Shown in pieces: positions 36,581-44,738 of a DNA stretch of 64,000 nucleotides (position 1 is its first letter; each line of letters opens with the position of its first letter). The notes under the pieces are model-generated. The model was not told the origin of the DNA. It searched no databases and worked only from the letters and a program-made list of their open reading frames with translations. This DNA is from Mesohalobacter halotolerans (GTDB taxonomy: Bacteria > Bacteroidota > Bacteroidia > Flavobacteriales > Flavobacteriaceae), in the NCBI RefSeq assembly GCF_006120725.1, contig NZ_SWMU01000001.1:868001-932000 (forward strand), written 5' to 3'. The position numbers were made by a program, and so were the translations under genes.

Positions 36581-37465
36581 ATGAAAAAAGTATTTTTAAT
36601 ATTAATTATTGCTGCAGGAACTTTAATTTCCTGCGATGATACAGAGCCAGTCGTATTTGACGGTTCTCAAACTCTCGTCTATTTTCCTGAAAATTCGGCA
36701 AATTTAGATGTTGTAATTGATGATACAGGTTCATTAGACGTGCAGATTAACACTACAAGCTTGTCTGATCAAGACCGAACAGTAGATATAGAAATTGTAG
36801 AAGGTGATGAAACGACTGTAGATTTTGAAAATATAGATATCCCTAGTTTGTCAACAACCATACCTGCTGGTGAATTTTTTGGTTTTTTGACCATTAATGG
36901 TATTGACAACAGTGTAGAGACATCACCAGAGCTTCTAACTTTACGCATTACAGATGCTGGAGACGCTACGGTAGATCCTTCTACTATAGAAGTTAGAGTT
37001 AGACAAATTTGTCCAATTGAAGAAGGCTTTTTTACTGGACCTTACCTACTTGAGCAAGTTACGCCAATACACCCTGAAAATGGTATACTTACATTTGAAA
37101 CTCAAATTGTCGATATAGTTCAAGGTTCAGGATCAACGGAAAGAAGTTTTGATGTTAATTATCTTGAGGGCTTTGATATAGGACAGCCCGATATGACTCT
37201 ACCTTTTGATTTATCATGTAACGATGTTGTTATATTAGGCGACAACGTGATTGATTCAAATTTAGGCTGTAATAATGATCAAGGAACTGATGATCCAGAT
37301 GATGATGTCTTTGAAACAATCTTTTTTGGCTCTGTTTCTACAACTGGTAGTTTTGATCCAACAGATGATACGTTTTTTAATCTTATTGTTGGTGAATATA
37401 TGCAGCCAGCATGTGGTGTTTCTGCACCTTTAACAACTGAATTTAACTTAACAAAACAACCTTAA
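36581..37465 (+). CDS. Lipoprotein of a SusC/SusD locus
   Basis: 294 aa. Lipobox TLISC (Cys about 18). The N-terminal half (about 40-140) looks like a Calx-beta or Ig-like fold (TVDIEIVEGDETTVDFENI, LRITDAGDATVDPS), a pattern usual for surface lipoproteins in these loci. A C-terminal domain with several cysteines (QICPIEEGFF, LSCNDVV, LGCNNDQ) begins with GFFTGPYLLEQVTP. Probable accessory ligand-binding protein of the importer. Specific ligand unknown. Confidence 0.75.
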   Translation: MKKVFLILIIAAGTLISCDDTEPVVFDGSQTLVYFPENSANLDVVIDDTGSLDVQINTTSLSDQDRTVDIEIVEGDETTVDFENIDIPSLSTTIPAGEFFGFLTINGIDNSVETSPELLTLRITDAGDATVDPSTIEVRVRQICPIEEGFFTGPYLLEQVTPIHPENGILTFETQIVDIVQGSGSTERSFDVNYLEGFDIGQPDMTLPFDLSCNDVVILGDNVIDSNLGCNNDQGTDDPDDDVFETIFFGSVSTTGSFDPTDDTFFNLIVGEYMQPACGVSAPLTTEFNLTKQP

Positions 37466-37468
37466 GAT

Positions 37469-38287
37469 ATGAAAAATATAATTAAAACAATAACAGTAGT
37501 CCTCGGCTTTATACTTATTGGCTGTAATGCTGTTGATGATACCAGATTTAAAAATGATCCACAATCAGGTTGGATTGAGTTTGAAAATGAATCTCAACAA
37601 GTTCTTAGCGATGCAGGATCGGTTGAAATACCAATAGAGTATAATGTACCTGTTAATAGACAAGATACTTCAATTTCATACGATGTTGAAATCGTAGAAG
37701 GAAGTGCACCAAGTGTTGAAACAGGTTCTTTTACTACTGTAGTACCTGCCGATACTAGAAACGCTAGTATTTTGTTTGACATTGATCCAAGTATATCAAC
37801 AAATTATACAGTTCAATTTACAATAACATCAACCAGTAATCCAGATGTTATTGTTGGTCTGGATGGTGATAACCCCGATGTTTTTACATTGGAAGTGTGC
37901 TCAGGAGTTCTTCCTCTTGAATGGACTGGCTCTTCTTTCATAGACGGTTCTGAAATCAATACATTCGATATGACCCTTACACCAACTGGTAACGAAGGAG
38001 AGTTTAACATTAGTTCAGCATGGGGTACTAATTTTGTAGCTGAGGCAACTGGAGATCCTAGTTTTGACGGACAGTTTATATATGATGGGGTATTGACTAT
38101 CAATCCAGATAATACTTTATCAATCGTAGGTAGTGACCCTGCATTATTCCCTGGTACAGTGTTACAAGAAGATGCACTTAATGGTAATCTTTTTGATCCA
38201 TGTTCTAATCAATTATTTTACACATTAGAACAAGGATTATTTACAGGTGATTTCGTTGTAGACGTTGTTTTAACTCCTACTCCTTAA
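37469..38287 (+). CDS. Lipoprotein of a SusC/SusD locus, second
   Basis: 272 aa. Lipobox LIGC (Cys about 19). It resembles the preceding protein in layout: an Ig-like N-terminal domain (VLSDAGSVEIPIEYNVPVNRQ, SYDVEIVEGSAPSVETG), a cysteine-containing link (LEVCSGVLPLEWTG) and a C-terminal domain with DPCSNQLFYTLEQG. The stop is followed by a strong terminator, which ends the four-gene operon. Probably a second accessory binding protein. Confidence 0.72.
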   Translation: MKNIIKTITVVLGFILIGCNAVDDTRFKNDPQSGWIEFENESQQVLSDAGSVEIPIEYNVPVNRQDTSISYDVEIVEGSAPSVETGSFTTVVPADTRNASILFDIDPSISTNYTVQFTITSTSNPDVIVGLDGDNPDVFTLEVCSGVLPLEWTGSSFIDGSEINTFDMTLTPTGNEGEFNISSAWGTNFVAEATGDPSFDGQFIYDGVLTINPDNTLSIVGSDPALFPGTVLQEDALNGNLFDPCSNQLFYTLEQGLFTGDFVVDVVLTPTP

Positions 38288-38310
38288 ATCATAATAAGTT
38301 ATCTAATTAA

Positions 38311-38336
38311 AATCCCGCTTTATGCGGGATTTTTTT
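38311..38336 (+). terminator. Terminator of the SusC/SusD operon
   Basis: AATCCCGC, loop TTTAT, GCGGGATT, then seven T. Lies 24 bp after the last lipoprotein stop and just before rlmB. Confidence 0.9.
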
Positions 38337-38347
38337 ATATTTAAAAC

Positions 38348-39067
38348 ATGCAAAAAAAAGATATAATTTTCGGCATACATCCTGTTATAGAAGGCCTGAA
38401 AAGCGGAAAGCCTATTGACAAAATACAAATTCTTAAAGAATCAGAAAACACTCAAGACATTATTCGCTTAGCCAATGAAAAGCAAGTTAAAGTGAGTTTT
38501 GTCCCTCATCAAAAATTCAGGAAATATCAATCTAAAAATCATCAAGGCGTTTTGGCCTTTATGTCTCCAGTCGATTTTGTCGATTTTGAAACTACTGTAG
38601 AAAATGTACTAAAAAACAACCCAGAGGCTGTGTTTTTATTACTTGATGGAATTACAGATGTCAGAAACTTTGGCAGCATATTAAGAACTGCAGAATCGTC
38701 AGGAGTTAGTGCTGTTATCGTACCTCAACAAGGGACTGCCAGAATAAATGAAGATATGGTTAAAACCTCTGCAGGAGCAATTTTTAATATACCACTTTGT
38801 AAAGTCAACCATCTCAAAGATGCTCTATATTTATTAAAAGCATATGATGTAACACTTGTAGGTGCTTCAGAAAAATCAAATCAATCTTTGTTTGATAATA
38901 CAATAAAAAAACCTGTGGCGCTTGTTTTAGGAAGTGAAGGACTTGGAATTCATCACAGTATTATTAAGATGCTAGACCATACTTATCATATCCCTATGAA
39001 AGGTCATACACAATCTTTAAATGTTGCTGTTGCTGCCGGTTTGTTTTTGTATGAGTTTGTAAGATAA
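38348..39067 (+). CDS. rlmB: TrmH/SpoU-family RNA 2'-O-methyltransferase (RlmB-like)
   Basis: 239 aa SPOUT-knot methyltransferase. The N-terminal substrate-binding domain (about 1-80) begins IFGIHPVIEGLKSGK. Motifs: LLDGITDVRNFGSILRTAE (motif 1, about 98-116), VLGSEGLGI (motif 2, about 191-199), IPMKGHTQSLNVAVAAG (motif 3, about 213-229). The length and opening fit RlmB, which modifies G2251 of 23S rRNA, but other SpoU members of similar size cannot be excluded. It has only a short space to the terminator upstream, so its promoter may lie in or near the hairpin. Confidence 0.9.
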   Translation: MQKKDIIFGIHPVIEGLKSGKPIDKIQILKESENTQDIIRLANEKQVKVSFVPHQKFRKYQSKNHQGVLAFMSPVDFVDFETTVENVLKNNPEAVFLLLDGITDVRNFGSILRTAESSGVSAVIVPQQGTARINEDMVKTSAGAIFNIPLCKVNHLKDALYLLKAYDVTLVGASEKSNQSLFDNTIKKPVALVLGSEGLGIHHSIIKMLDHTYHIPMKGHTQSLNVAVAAGLFLYEFVR

Positions 39068-39070
39068 CTC

Positions 39071-39814
39071 CTATTGTTTTTTATCTTTCTGTTCTTTCAT
39101 ATAGTATACAATCTCAGTCTCTTCATCATCCTTATTTTCATCATTGACTTCATTAGTCATATCAGGGATAAAATTACCATCTTCATCAAAGAGCTGCATG
39201 AATTCATCGTCTTTTGAATCGTAGTCTTTTTTTTCCCACTCGTATTTTGGTTTAACGATATGTTTTGTTTTATAGATTAATGCTAAAGCCAATCCAACTA
39301 TAAAACCGGAAAAATGCCCTTCCCAAGACATCCCAACTTTTCCTGGGAATAAACCCCAAACTAAGCTTCCATACACAAATACAACGCTAAGTGATAAAGC
39401 AACTAACCTGTAATATTTTGAAAAAATACCTTTAAAAAATAAAAAAGAGGCCAAAACATACACTAAACCACTAGCACCAATATGGTAACTTGGTCTGCCT
39501 ATCAACCATGTCAATGAGCCAGTAAGTAGTATTCCCCAAATGATAACTGGCTTACTGATGTTTTTGTAAAAGTAAAACAAAGCCATACTCAATAATAAGA
39601 GCGGTACAGAATTATTGAATAAGTGTTTTAAACTGCTATGTATAAAAGTCGAAAACAAGATGCCCTTTAAACCATCAATTTTTTGAGGATATACACCATA
39701 GTTATTAAAATTTAGATTGAATTTGATTTCTACCCAATACACAAACCATATCAACAGGACTAAACCTAATGGATAAAGCAGAACATCATGTGTATATTTA
39801 AATGTTTTTGACAT
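39071..39814 (-). CDS. Rhomboid family intramembrane serine protease
   Basis: 247 aa with six predicted membrane segments. The catalytic serine is S115 in HIGASG (GASG 113-116), and the histidine partner is H167 in SWEGHFSG. HLFNN (64-68) is the typical helix-2 motif. A charged cytoplasmic tail (about 195-247) rich in Asp/Glu/Lys follows. Rhomboids cut single-spanning membrane proteins within the membrane; no substrate can be named. It converges on rlmB with 3 bp between stops and no hairpin. Confidence 0.9.
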   Translation of the reverse strand: MSKTFKYTHDVLLYPLGLVLLIWFVYWVEIKFNLNFNNYGVYPQKIDGLKGILFSTFIHSSLKHLFNNSVPLLLLSMALFYFYKNISKPVIIWGILLTGSLTWLIGRPSYHIGASGLVYVLASFLFFKGIFSKYYRLVALSLSVVFVYGSLVWGLFPGKVGMSWEGHFSGFIVGLALALIYKTKHIVKPKYEWEKKDYDSKDDEFMQLFDEDGNFIPDMTNEVNDENKDDEETEIVYYMKEQKDKKQ

Positions 39815-39888
39815 AATATATATGAAATTATAAATATATCAATTTCGTTTCCAAGTTGGCAACACCTGTTATAATGTCATTAAAATTG

Positions 39889-39896
39889 TAAATTTG
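39889..39896 (+). promoter_or_regulatory. rarA promoter, -7 box overlapping a possible GTG
   Basis: TAAATTTG matches TAnnTTTG. It ends at 39896, six bases before the ATG of rarA at 39902, so the predicted transcript start lies on or next to the ATG (leaderless). The in-frame GTG at 39896 lies within the box and is probably not the start. Confidence 0.5.
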
Positions 39897-39901
39897 TGAA
39901 T

Positions 39902-41182
39902 ATGAAAGCACCTCTAGCAGAAAGACTTCGGCCTAAGCAATTATCAGATTATATCGGTCAAGACCATCTTGTTGGTAAAGATGGTTTAATTTCAAAAATT
40001 ATAAAGCAACAGAGCTTACCATCTCTAATTTTTTGGGGGCCACCAGGGATAGGAAAAACGACTTTAGCTCAAATTATTGCCAATGAAATCAATAGGCCTT
40101 TTTATAAATTGAGTGCTATCAATAGTGGAGTTAAAGATATCAGATCAGTAATACAAAAGGCTAAACAATCTCAAGGTATGTTCAGTCAAAATTCTCCAAT
40201 TTTGTTTATTGATGAAATTCATAGATTTAGTAAATCTCAACAAGACTCTCTTCTTGAGGCTGTTGAGAAAGCTTGGGTTACTTTAATAGGGGCAACTACT
40301 GAAAATCCTAGTTTTGAAGTCATCTCGGCTTTATTATCTCGATGTCAAATTTATACCTTGAAATCGTTTGGAAAAGAAGAACTTGAAACTTTACTTGACA
40401 AAGCACTTACTGAAGACAGCCTCTTGAAAAACTTAGACATTCAGATAAAAGAAAAAACAGCTTTGTTTAGAATGAGTGGCGGTGACGCTAGGAAATTACT
40501 TAATGTTTTAGAACTGATTGTTACTCAACAAAACCATAAGGATAAAATCATTATTAGGGATGAACTAGTTTACAAAGTTGTACAGGAAAAACCCTTAAAA
40601 TATGATAAGTCTGGTGAACAGCACTACGATATTATCTCTGCTTTTATAAAATCAATAAGAGGTAGTGATCCCAATGCAGCAGTATATTGGTTAGCTAGAA
40701 TGCTTGAAGGCGGTGAGGATATTAAATTCATCGCTAGAAGATTGATTATTCTAGCTTCAGAGGATATTGGCTTGGCAAATCCTACAGCATTAGTGATGGC
40801 CAACAACACATTTCAAGCCATAAATGTTATAGGAATGCCTGAAGCCAGGATTATATTAAGTCAGTGCGTGATCTATTTAGCTACATCGCCAAAAAGTAAT
40901 TCGGCTTATATGGCGATCAATAAAGCTATGGACTTGGTAACAAAAACTGGAGATTTAGAAGTTCCGCTTTCATTGAGGAATGCACCTACACAATTGATGA
41001 AAGATTTAGACTATGGAAAATCATATCCATATGCTCATGATTATGATGGAAATTTTGCATTTCACGACTTTATGCCTAAAGAGATTTCCTCTGAAAATCT
41101 ATATACTACCTCAGATAATAGTAGGGAAAAGCAGAATAAAGATTTTTTAAATAAGCGCTGGAAAGGCAAATATGAATTTTAA
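39902..41182 (+). CDS. rarA: Replication-associated recombination protein A (RarA/MgsA)
   Basis: AAA+ ATPase of the clamp-loader family that works at stalled replication forks. About 426 aa from the ATG at 39902 (MKAPLAERLRPKQLSDYIGQ). Walker A GPPGIGKTT, Walker B LFIDEIHRF, then GATTENPSFEV and the family C-terminal part with IRGSDPNAAVYWLARMLEGGEDI and SEDIGLANPTAL. Complete. The promoter places the start near the ATG, suggesting a leaderless transcript. Confidence 0.94.
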   Translation: MKAPLAERLRPKQLSDYIGQDHLVGKDGLISKIIKQQSLPSLIFWGPPGIGKTTLAQIIANEINRPFYKLSAINSGVKDIRSVIQKAKQSQGMFSQNSPILFIDEIHRFSKSQQDSLLEAVEKAWVTLIGATTENPSFEVISALLSRCQIYTLKSFGKEELETLLDKALTEDSLLKNLDIQIKEKTALFRMSGGDARKLLNVLELIVTQQNHKDKIIIRDELVYKVVQEKPLKYDKSGEQHYDIISAFIKSIRGSDPNAAVYWLARMLEGGEDIKFIARRLIILASEDIGLANPTALVMANNTFQAINVIGMPEARIILSQCVIYLATSPKSNSAYMAINKAMDLVTKTGDLEVPLSLRNAPTQLMKDLDYGKSYPYAHDYDGNFAFHDFMPKEISSENLYTTSDNSREKQNKDFLNKRWKGKYEF

Positions 41183-41186
41183 AGCA

Positions 41187-41939
41187 TCATTGTTTCTTAA
41201 ATATTAATTTTTGAACAGCATCTTTATCTTTGGCTAAGTATTCAACTATGAGGTTTCCTTCAGCATCAAAATAAGCAGCACCATCAATAGTAGAAGAATC
41301 AAACGAATAAGTTCCACGATCTGCTTGCTCTAAAGTAGCAAAGATAGTCTTACCTTGATCTTGATATAAGATATAATTGTTTTTTTCCTTTGTAAGCCAA
41401 TATGTCTTATTACCTTCTTTATATGTCTTAGCTCTTTCCTTAAAAGGGATGTTGCTATTTTTGTTATCAATATTTACTGACTCAGCAGGAGTTTCACTTT
41501 CTATGTTTTGCATGAAGTATTGAGATGAAACAACCTGAAAATCGCGAATAGCATTTTTCAAACATTCGTGATAAGCATCCTTGAACGGCTTTTTTCTACT
41601 CGTGCCTGTACTCTCGTAAATAGTGTTGCCAAAACAGTTTTTTAATTGAAATTTCAAAGTGGTTGTAAATAAACCGCCAACTTTAATCACATTTGCTTTT
41701 AAACCCAAACATTGGTCTTTTGCTAATTCATTAGGTAATTTTTCGCCTTCATTCATGTATACTTCAAAATTTGTTTCTTTTAACAATACACGAGTCAAAA
41801 CATTGATTTGAAACTGGTTAGGTTCGGAAGTGAAATTATATTGAACAGGTACAGTTATATATTTATATTTTTTTGGTGAAGTTTGACCTAATGCGCTAAT
41901 GCTTAATAGTAATAGCAGTAAAACAATGTTTTTTTTCAT
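41187..41939 (-). CDS. Secreted or periplasmic protein, function unknown
   Basis: 250 aa with a signal peptide (MKKNIVLLLLLLSISALGQ, cut near 19) and no lipobox. The mature part contains KYKYITVPVQYNF and NVLTRVLLKETNFEVYMNEGEKLPNELAKDQCLG, a pattern I recall from conserved flavobacterial proteins of unknown role. A second half (about 165-250) has TYWLTKEKNNYILYQDQGKTIF. It lies 12 bp after the nucleotidase gene on the same strand. No function can be stated. Confidence 0.6.
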   Translation of the reverse strand: MKKNIVLLLLLLSISALGQTSPKKYKYITVPVQYNFTSEPNQFQINVLTRVLLKETNFEVYMNEGEKLPNELAKDQCLGLKANVIKVGGLFTTTLKFQLKNCFGNTIYESTGTSRKKPFKDAYHECLKNAIRDFQVVSSQYFMQNIESETPAESVNIDNKNSNIPFKERAKTYKEGNKTYWLTKEKNNYILYQDQGKTIFATLEQADRGTYSFDSSTIDGAAYFDAEGNLIVEYLAKDKDAVQKLIFKKQ

Positions 41940-41951
41940 TTTAGAATATAT

Positions 41952-42632
41952 TTAAAGTACTGTTTTTAAATCTTTTAGATTTTCGACATAATCGATTTCA
42001 AAATTAGGTTTTTTGCCAAAATAAATAGCCTCCATTCCAAAATCTTTTGCCCCTTGAATATCGGCTTCCAGACTGTCGCCAATCATCAAACTGTTGTGCT
42101 GATGTGTTTTAGCTTTTTTCAATGCATGTTCAAATATACGTTGATCTGGCTTTTTAAATCCAGAACCTTCGGCTGTTGTTACCGTTTCGAAAAAATGATC
42201 AATTTTTGAAGATTTTATTTTCTTGTGCTGTATCTTCTCAAAACCATTAGTAATAATATGTAGTCGATACTTATTTGCTAGATAGTTTAAAGTCAGCTGG
42301 GCGTCAGGAAAAAGATGGATTTGATCAGATAAATAGTTTATATATTCCTCGGCAATCAAGTTAATAAGTTGTTTGTCACTCTTAATTTTTAGGGTTTCAA
42401 AAACTTCTTTAAGTCTATAAAATCTCAGGTTTTCAGAGTCGATTTGATTTCTTCGATACATATTCCAATATTTAAAATTTACCGGTCGGTAAACATTCAT
42501 AAATGAATTCAAGTCTATATTGATGCTATGTTTCTCAAAAATAAGGTTAAATGTAATTTCAGAATTCTTTTCAAAATCCCATAAGGTGTGGTCTAAATCA
42601 AAAAAAATATCTGTTAACTCCAACTGCGCCAT
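41952..42632 (-). CDS. HAD hydrolase, YjjG-type nucleotidase
   Basis: 226 aa. Motif I is FFDLDHTLWDFEKN (D12, D14), motif II is in ITNGFE, motif III is the lysine in GFKKPDQRIFE and motif IV is MIGDSLEADIQGAKD. The sequence and length fit the noncanonical pyrimidine nucleotidase YjjG, which removes phosphate from UMP, dUMP, and damaged pyrimidine nucleotides. It overlaps the preceding deacetylase gene by one base, so the two are probably cotranscribed. Confidence 0.9.
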   Translation of the reverse strand: MAQLELTDIFFDLDHTLWDFEKNSEITFNLIFEKHSINIDLNSFMNVYRPVNFKYWNMYRRNQIDSENLRFYRLKEVFETLKIKSDKQLINLIAEEYINYLSDQIHLFPDAQLTLNYLANKYRLHIITNGFEKIQHKKIKSSKIDHFFETVTTAEGSGFKKPDQRIFEHALKKAKTHQHNSLMIGDSLEADIQGAKDFGMEAIYFGKKPNFEIDYVENLKDLKTVL

Positions 42633-43903
42633 TATATCATTTGTTTAAAAATTTGAAAATAGCGTTTTCTCTCGTCTTCTTCTGCAAAATCTGAATTATT
42701 AAACAGTAAATTAAGATTGACTTTATAGGGTTTTAGTTCGTTTATAAATTGTTCTACTTCTTTATTATTCAAACGCTTTAGTACTTTAGAGCTTAAAAAA
42801 TAGGGGTTAATCTTTATAGGTGAAGCTTGTTCTAAATTTAGATCATAAAATAAAAATGAAGAACAGGTTCCAGCTCTAAATCCTATGTGGTTGGCATAAC
42901 CCATAGAGTAATCTTTTTGTATAATTGTTTTTTCAAGATTGACATAAAAATCCGGGAAATTAAGCTTGCGGTCTTTTATTAAGATACTCTCCAATTCCAA
43001 ATTAGATATATTTTCAAAACGCTTAATTTCTTTATGTAAAGTTTCAATATCTTCAATACCTTCATGACTTGCCAGTAAACCAATTTCGCAATAATCACCC
43101 ATAGATTTAATGAGTTTTTTATAAAGCCTTTTTCGATGATTTATGTTTTTGGTATGGATACTATAATCACCAAGCTGAAACATAAAAAGCATATTAATAT
43201 TCAACTGGTCTTTCAAGTCAATCAAATCGTCGTAAACATCAAATGGATCTAAGCTGGATTTAAACCACGTTTTAATTCTGGCATAAAGGTCTCTTATCTT
43301 AAGCTGAAAGACATCAGCTAAAAATCCACCGATACTTCTCGATATTCCGATTTTTCTAAATTGAAAAGCCCTTTCAACCGCAATGATTAAATTAAAATTA
43401 AATTGACTTTCCTTCTCTTGAACAGTATCAAATTTTTCTTTTAAGACTCCAGTAAAGTGAGTCAACCATATGTCTATAACAGGCAGATGCAAAAAATTAT
43501 TTTTATAAGCTAAACTTTCATTGGCGGGAAACTCGCCAAGCTCGTCTTTGACGTGCGGCAAGTATTCCTCATATCTGGATAATAAAAAAAAACTTGCGGC
43601 AAAAATATCATATGGGATATCGCTTTGAGAAGAAGTTTTAAAAAAATAGGGAACATCTCGCCACTTCGAGACTGTAATATCAACATCATTTACGCCCTGT
43701 TCAGAAAGCAAACCATGGGCTTGAATGAAAATTTCATTTCCTAACCTTTGATTGGCATAAGAAAATTTTACGCCCTTATAAGCAATAAAAGTTTCAATTT
43801 TGGTTGTAAAATTAATTTCAAACCCTAACATACGTTTACAGAGCTGCCTGAACGTATAATTGATACGAGAGGTGATTTTTGGAACATATATTAAAATTTC
43901 CAT
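42632..43903 (-). CDS. Polysaccharide deacetylase family protein
   Basis: 423 aa. The N-terminal part (about 1-150) has the pattern YVPKITSRINYTFRQLCKRMLG and RYEEYLP typical of a Bacteroidota domain found ahead of NodB-like deacetylases. The deacetylase half includes GLLASHEGIEDIETLHKEIKRFE and GYANHIGFRAGTCSSFLFYDL. The usual NodB metal motif is not seen in its standard form, so activity is uncertain. It lies 3 bp after radC and runs into the nucleotidase gene. Confidence 0.75.
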   Translation of the reverse strand: MEILIYVPKITSRINYTFRQLCKRMLGFEINFTTKIETFIAYKGVKFSYANQRLGNEIFIQAHGLLSEQGVNDVDITVSKWRDVPYFFKTSSQSDIPYDIFAASFFLLSRYEEYLPHVKDELGEFPANESLAYKNNFLHLPVIDIWLTHFTGVLKEKFDTVQEKESQFNFNLIIAVERAFQFRKIGISRSIGGFLADVFQLKIRDLYARIKTWFKSSLDPFDVYDDLIDLKDQLNINMLFMFQLGDYSIHTKNINHRKRLYKKLIKSMGDYCEIGLLASHEGIEDIETLHKEIKRFENISNLELESILIKDRKLNFPDFYVNLEKTIIQKDYSMGYANHIGFRAGTCSSFLFYDLNLEQASPIKINPYFLSSKVLKRLNNKEVEQFINELKPYKVNLNLLFNNSDFAEEDERKRYFQIFKQMI

Positions 43904-43906
43904 AGA

Positions 43907-44605
43907 CTAAAGCAACTCTTCATCGGCAAAGCTAAAATAAGATTTCTCTGTTACAATGATATGATCTAACAATTTAAAATCCATCAATTCAGCTGCATTT
44001 TTAATTTTTTCTGTCAATTTGATATCTAATCGACTGGGTTTTAAAGTACCTGAAGGATGATTGTGGGCTAAAATTATTGCCACCGCATTGCAAGACAATG
44101 CTTTTTTGAAAATTAAGCGCATATCGACAACTGTGCTTGTAATGCCGCCTTTGCTAACTTGATGTTTGTTGATGACTTTGTTGGAGTTATCTAGCAATAA
44201 TGCCCAAAATTCCTCGTGAGATAAATCTCCAATAATTGCATGTAACACACGATAAGCATCATGACTCGATGTAATTTTAGGAAAAATAGGAAAATCTGCA
44301 TTACCGTGGCGCTTGCCTAATTCTAAAGCAGCTACAATACTTATGGCTTTAGCCTCGCCAATACCTTTATACGTTTGAAGTTCTTCAACACTCATTTTGC
44401 TGAGTTGTTTCAATTGATGGTCTTTGTCTCTTAGAATACGTTTGCATAAGTCAACAGCACTTTCTATTTTATTACCCGAACCAATCAATATTGCCAAAAG
44501 TTCCGCATCACTTAAAGTTGATTTGCCTTTATGCAATAGTTTTTCTCGTGGTCTATCACCTTCAGCCCAAGATTTTATTGAAAAAGAATTTTGACGTTCA
44601 GACAT
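43907..44605 (-). CDS. radC: DNA repair protein RadC family
   Basis: 232 aa. Helix-hairpin-helix-like N-terminal region (GIGEAKAISIVAALELGKR, about 78-96) and C-terminal JAMM-like metalloprotease fold with LAHNHPSGTLKPSRLD (about 181-196). Old work linked RadC to repair, but its biochemical role in chromosome maintenance remains unclear. Complete. It starts a minus-strand run with the deacetylase and nucleotidase genes, and diverges from the ABC transporter gene. Confidence 0.9.
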   Translation of the reverse strand: MSERQNSFSIKSWAEGDRPREKLLHKGKSTLSDAELLAILIGSGNKIESAVDLCKRILRDKDHQLKQLSKMSVEELQTYKGIGEAKAISIVAALELGKRHGNADFPIFPKITSSHDAYRVLHAIIGDLSHEEFWALLLDNSNKVINKHQVSKGGITSTVVDMRLIFKKALSCNAVAIILAHNHPSGTLKPSRLDIKLTEKIKNAAELMDFKLLDHIIVTEKSYFSFADEELL

Positions 44606-44664
44606 GTTTTAAAAATACTAAAAAATCCCTATAAGCACTTAAAATTTTAGTGAACAAACCTAGA

Positions 44665-44697
44665 TTTGACCAATTCATTTAATAAAATGTATCTTTG
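44665..44697 (+). promoter_or_regulatory. Promoter of the ABC transporter operon
   Basis: TTTG at 44665-44668, a 21-bp spacer, TATCTTTG at 44690-44697. Good Bacteroidota -33/-7 pair, 41 bp before the ATG. Confidence 0.65.
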
Positions 44698-44738
44698 CAA
44701 ATTACGACTTAAGCCTGTCGGTAGACTGACTACATTTT

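Noticed and set aside
38311-38336. The CCCGC/GCGGG hairpin as a member of the palindromic family.
   Set aside because: It is a standard terminator with a long T-run after the SusC/SusD operon and is not inside a gene or tRNA copy.
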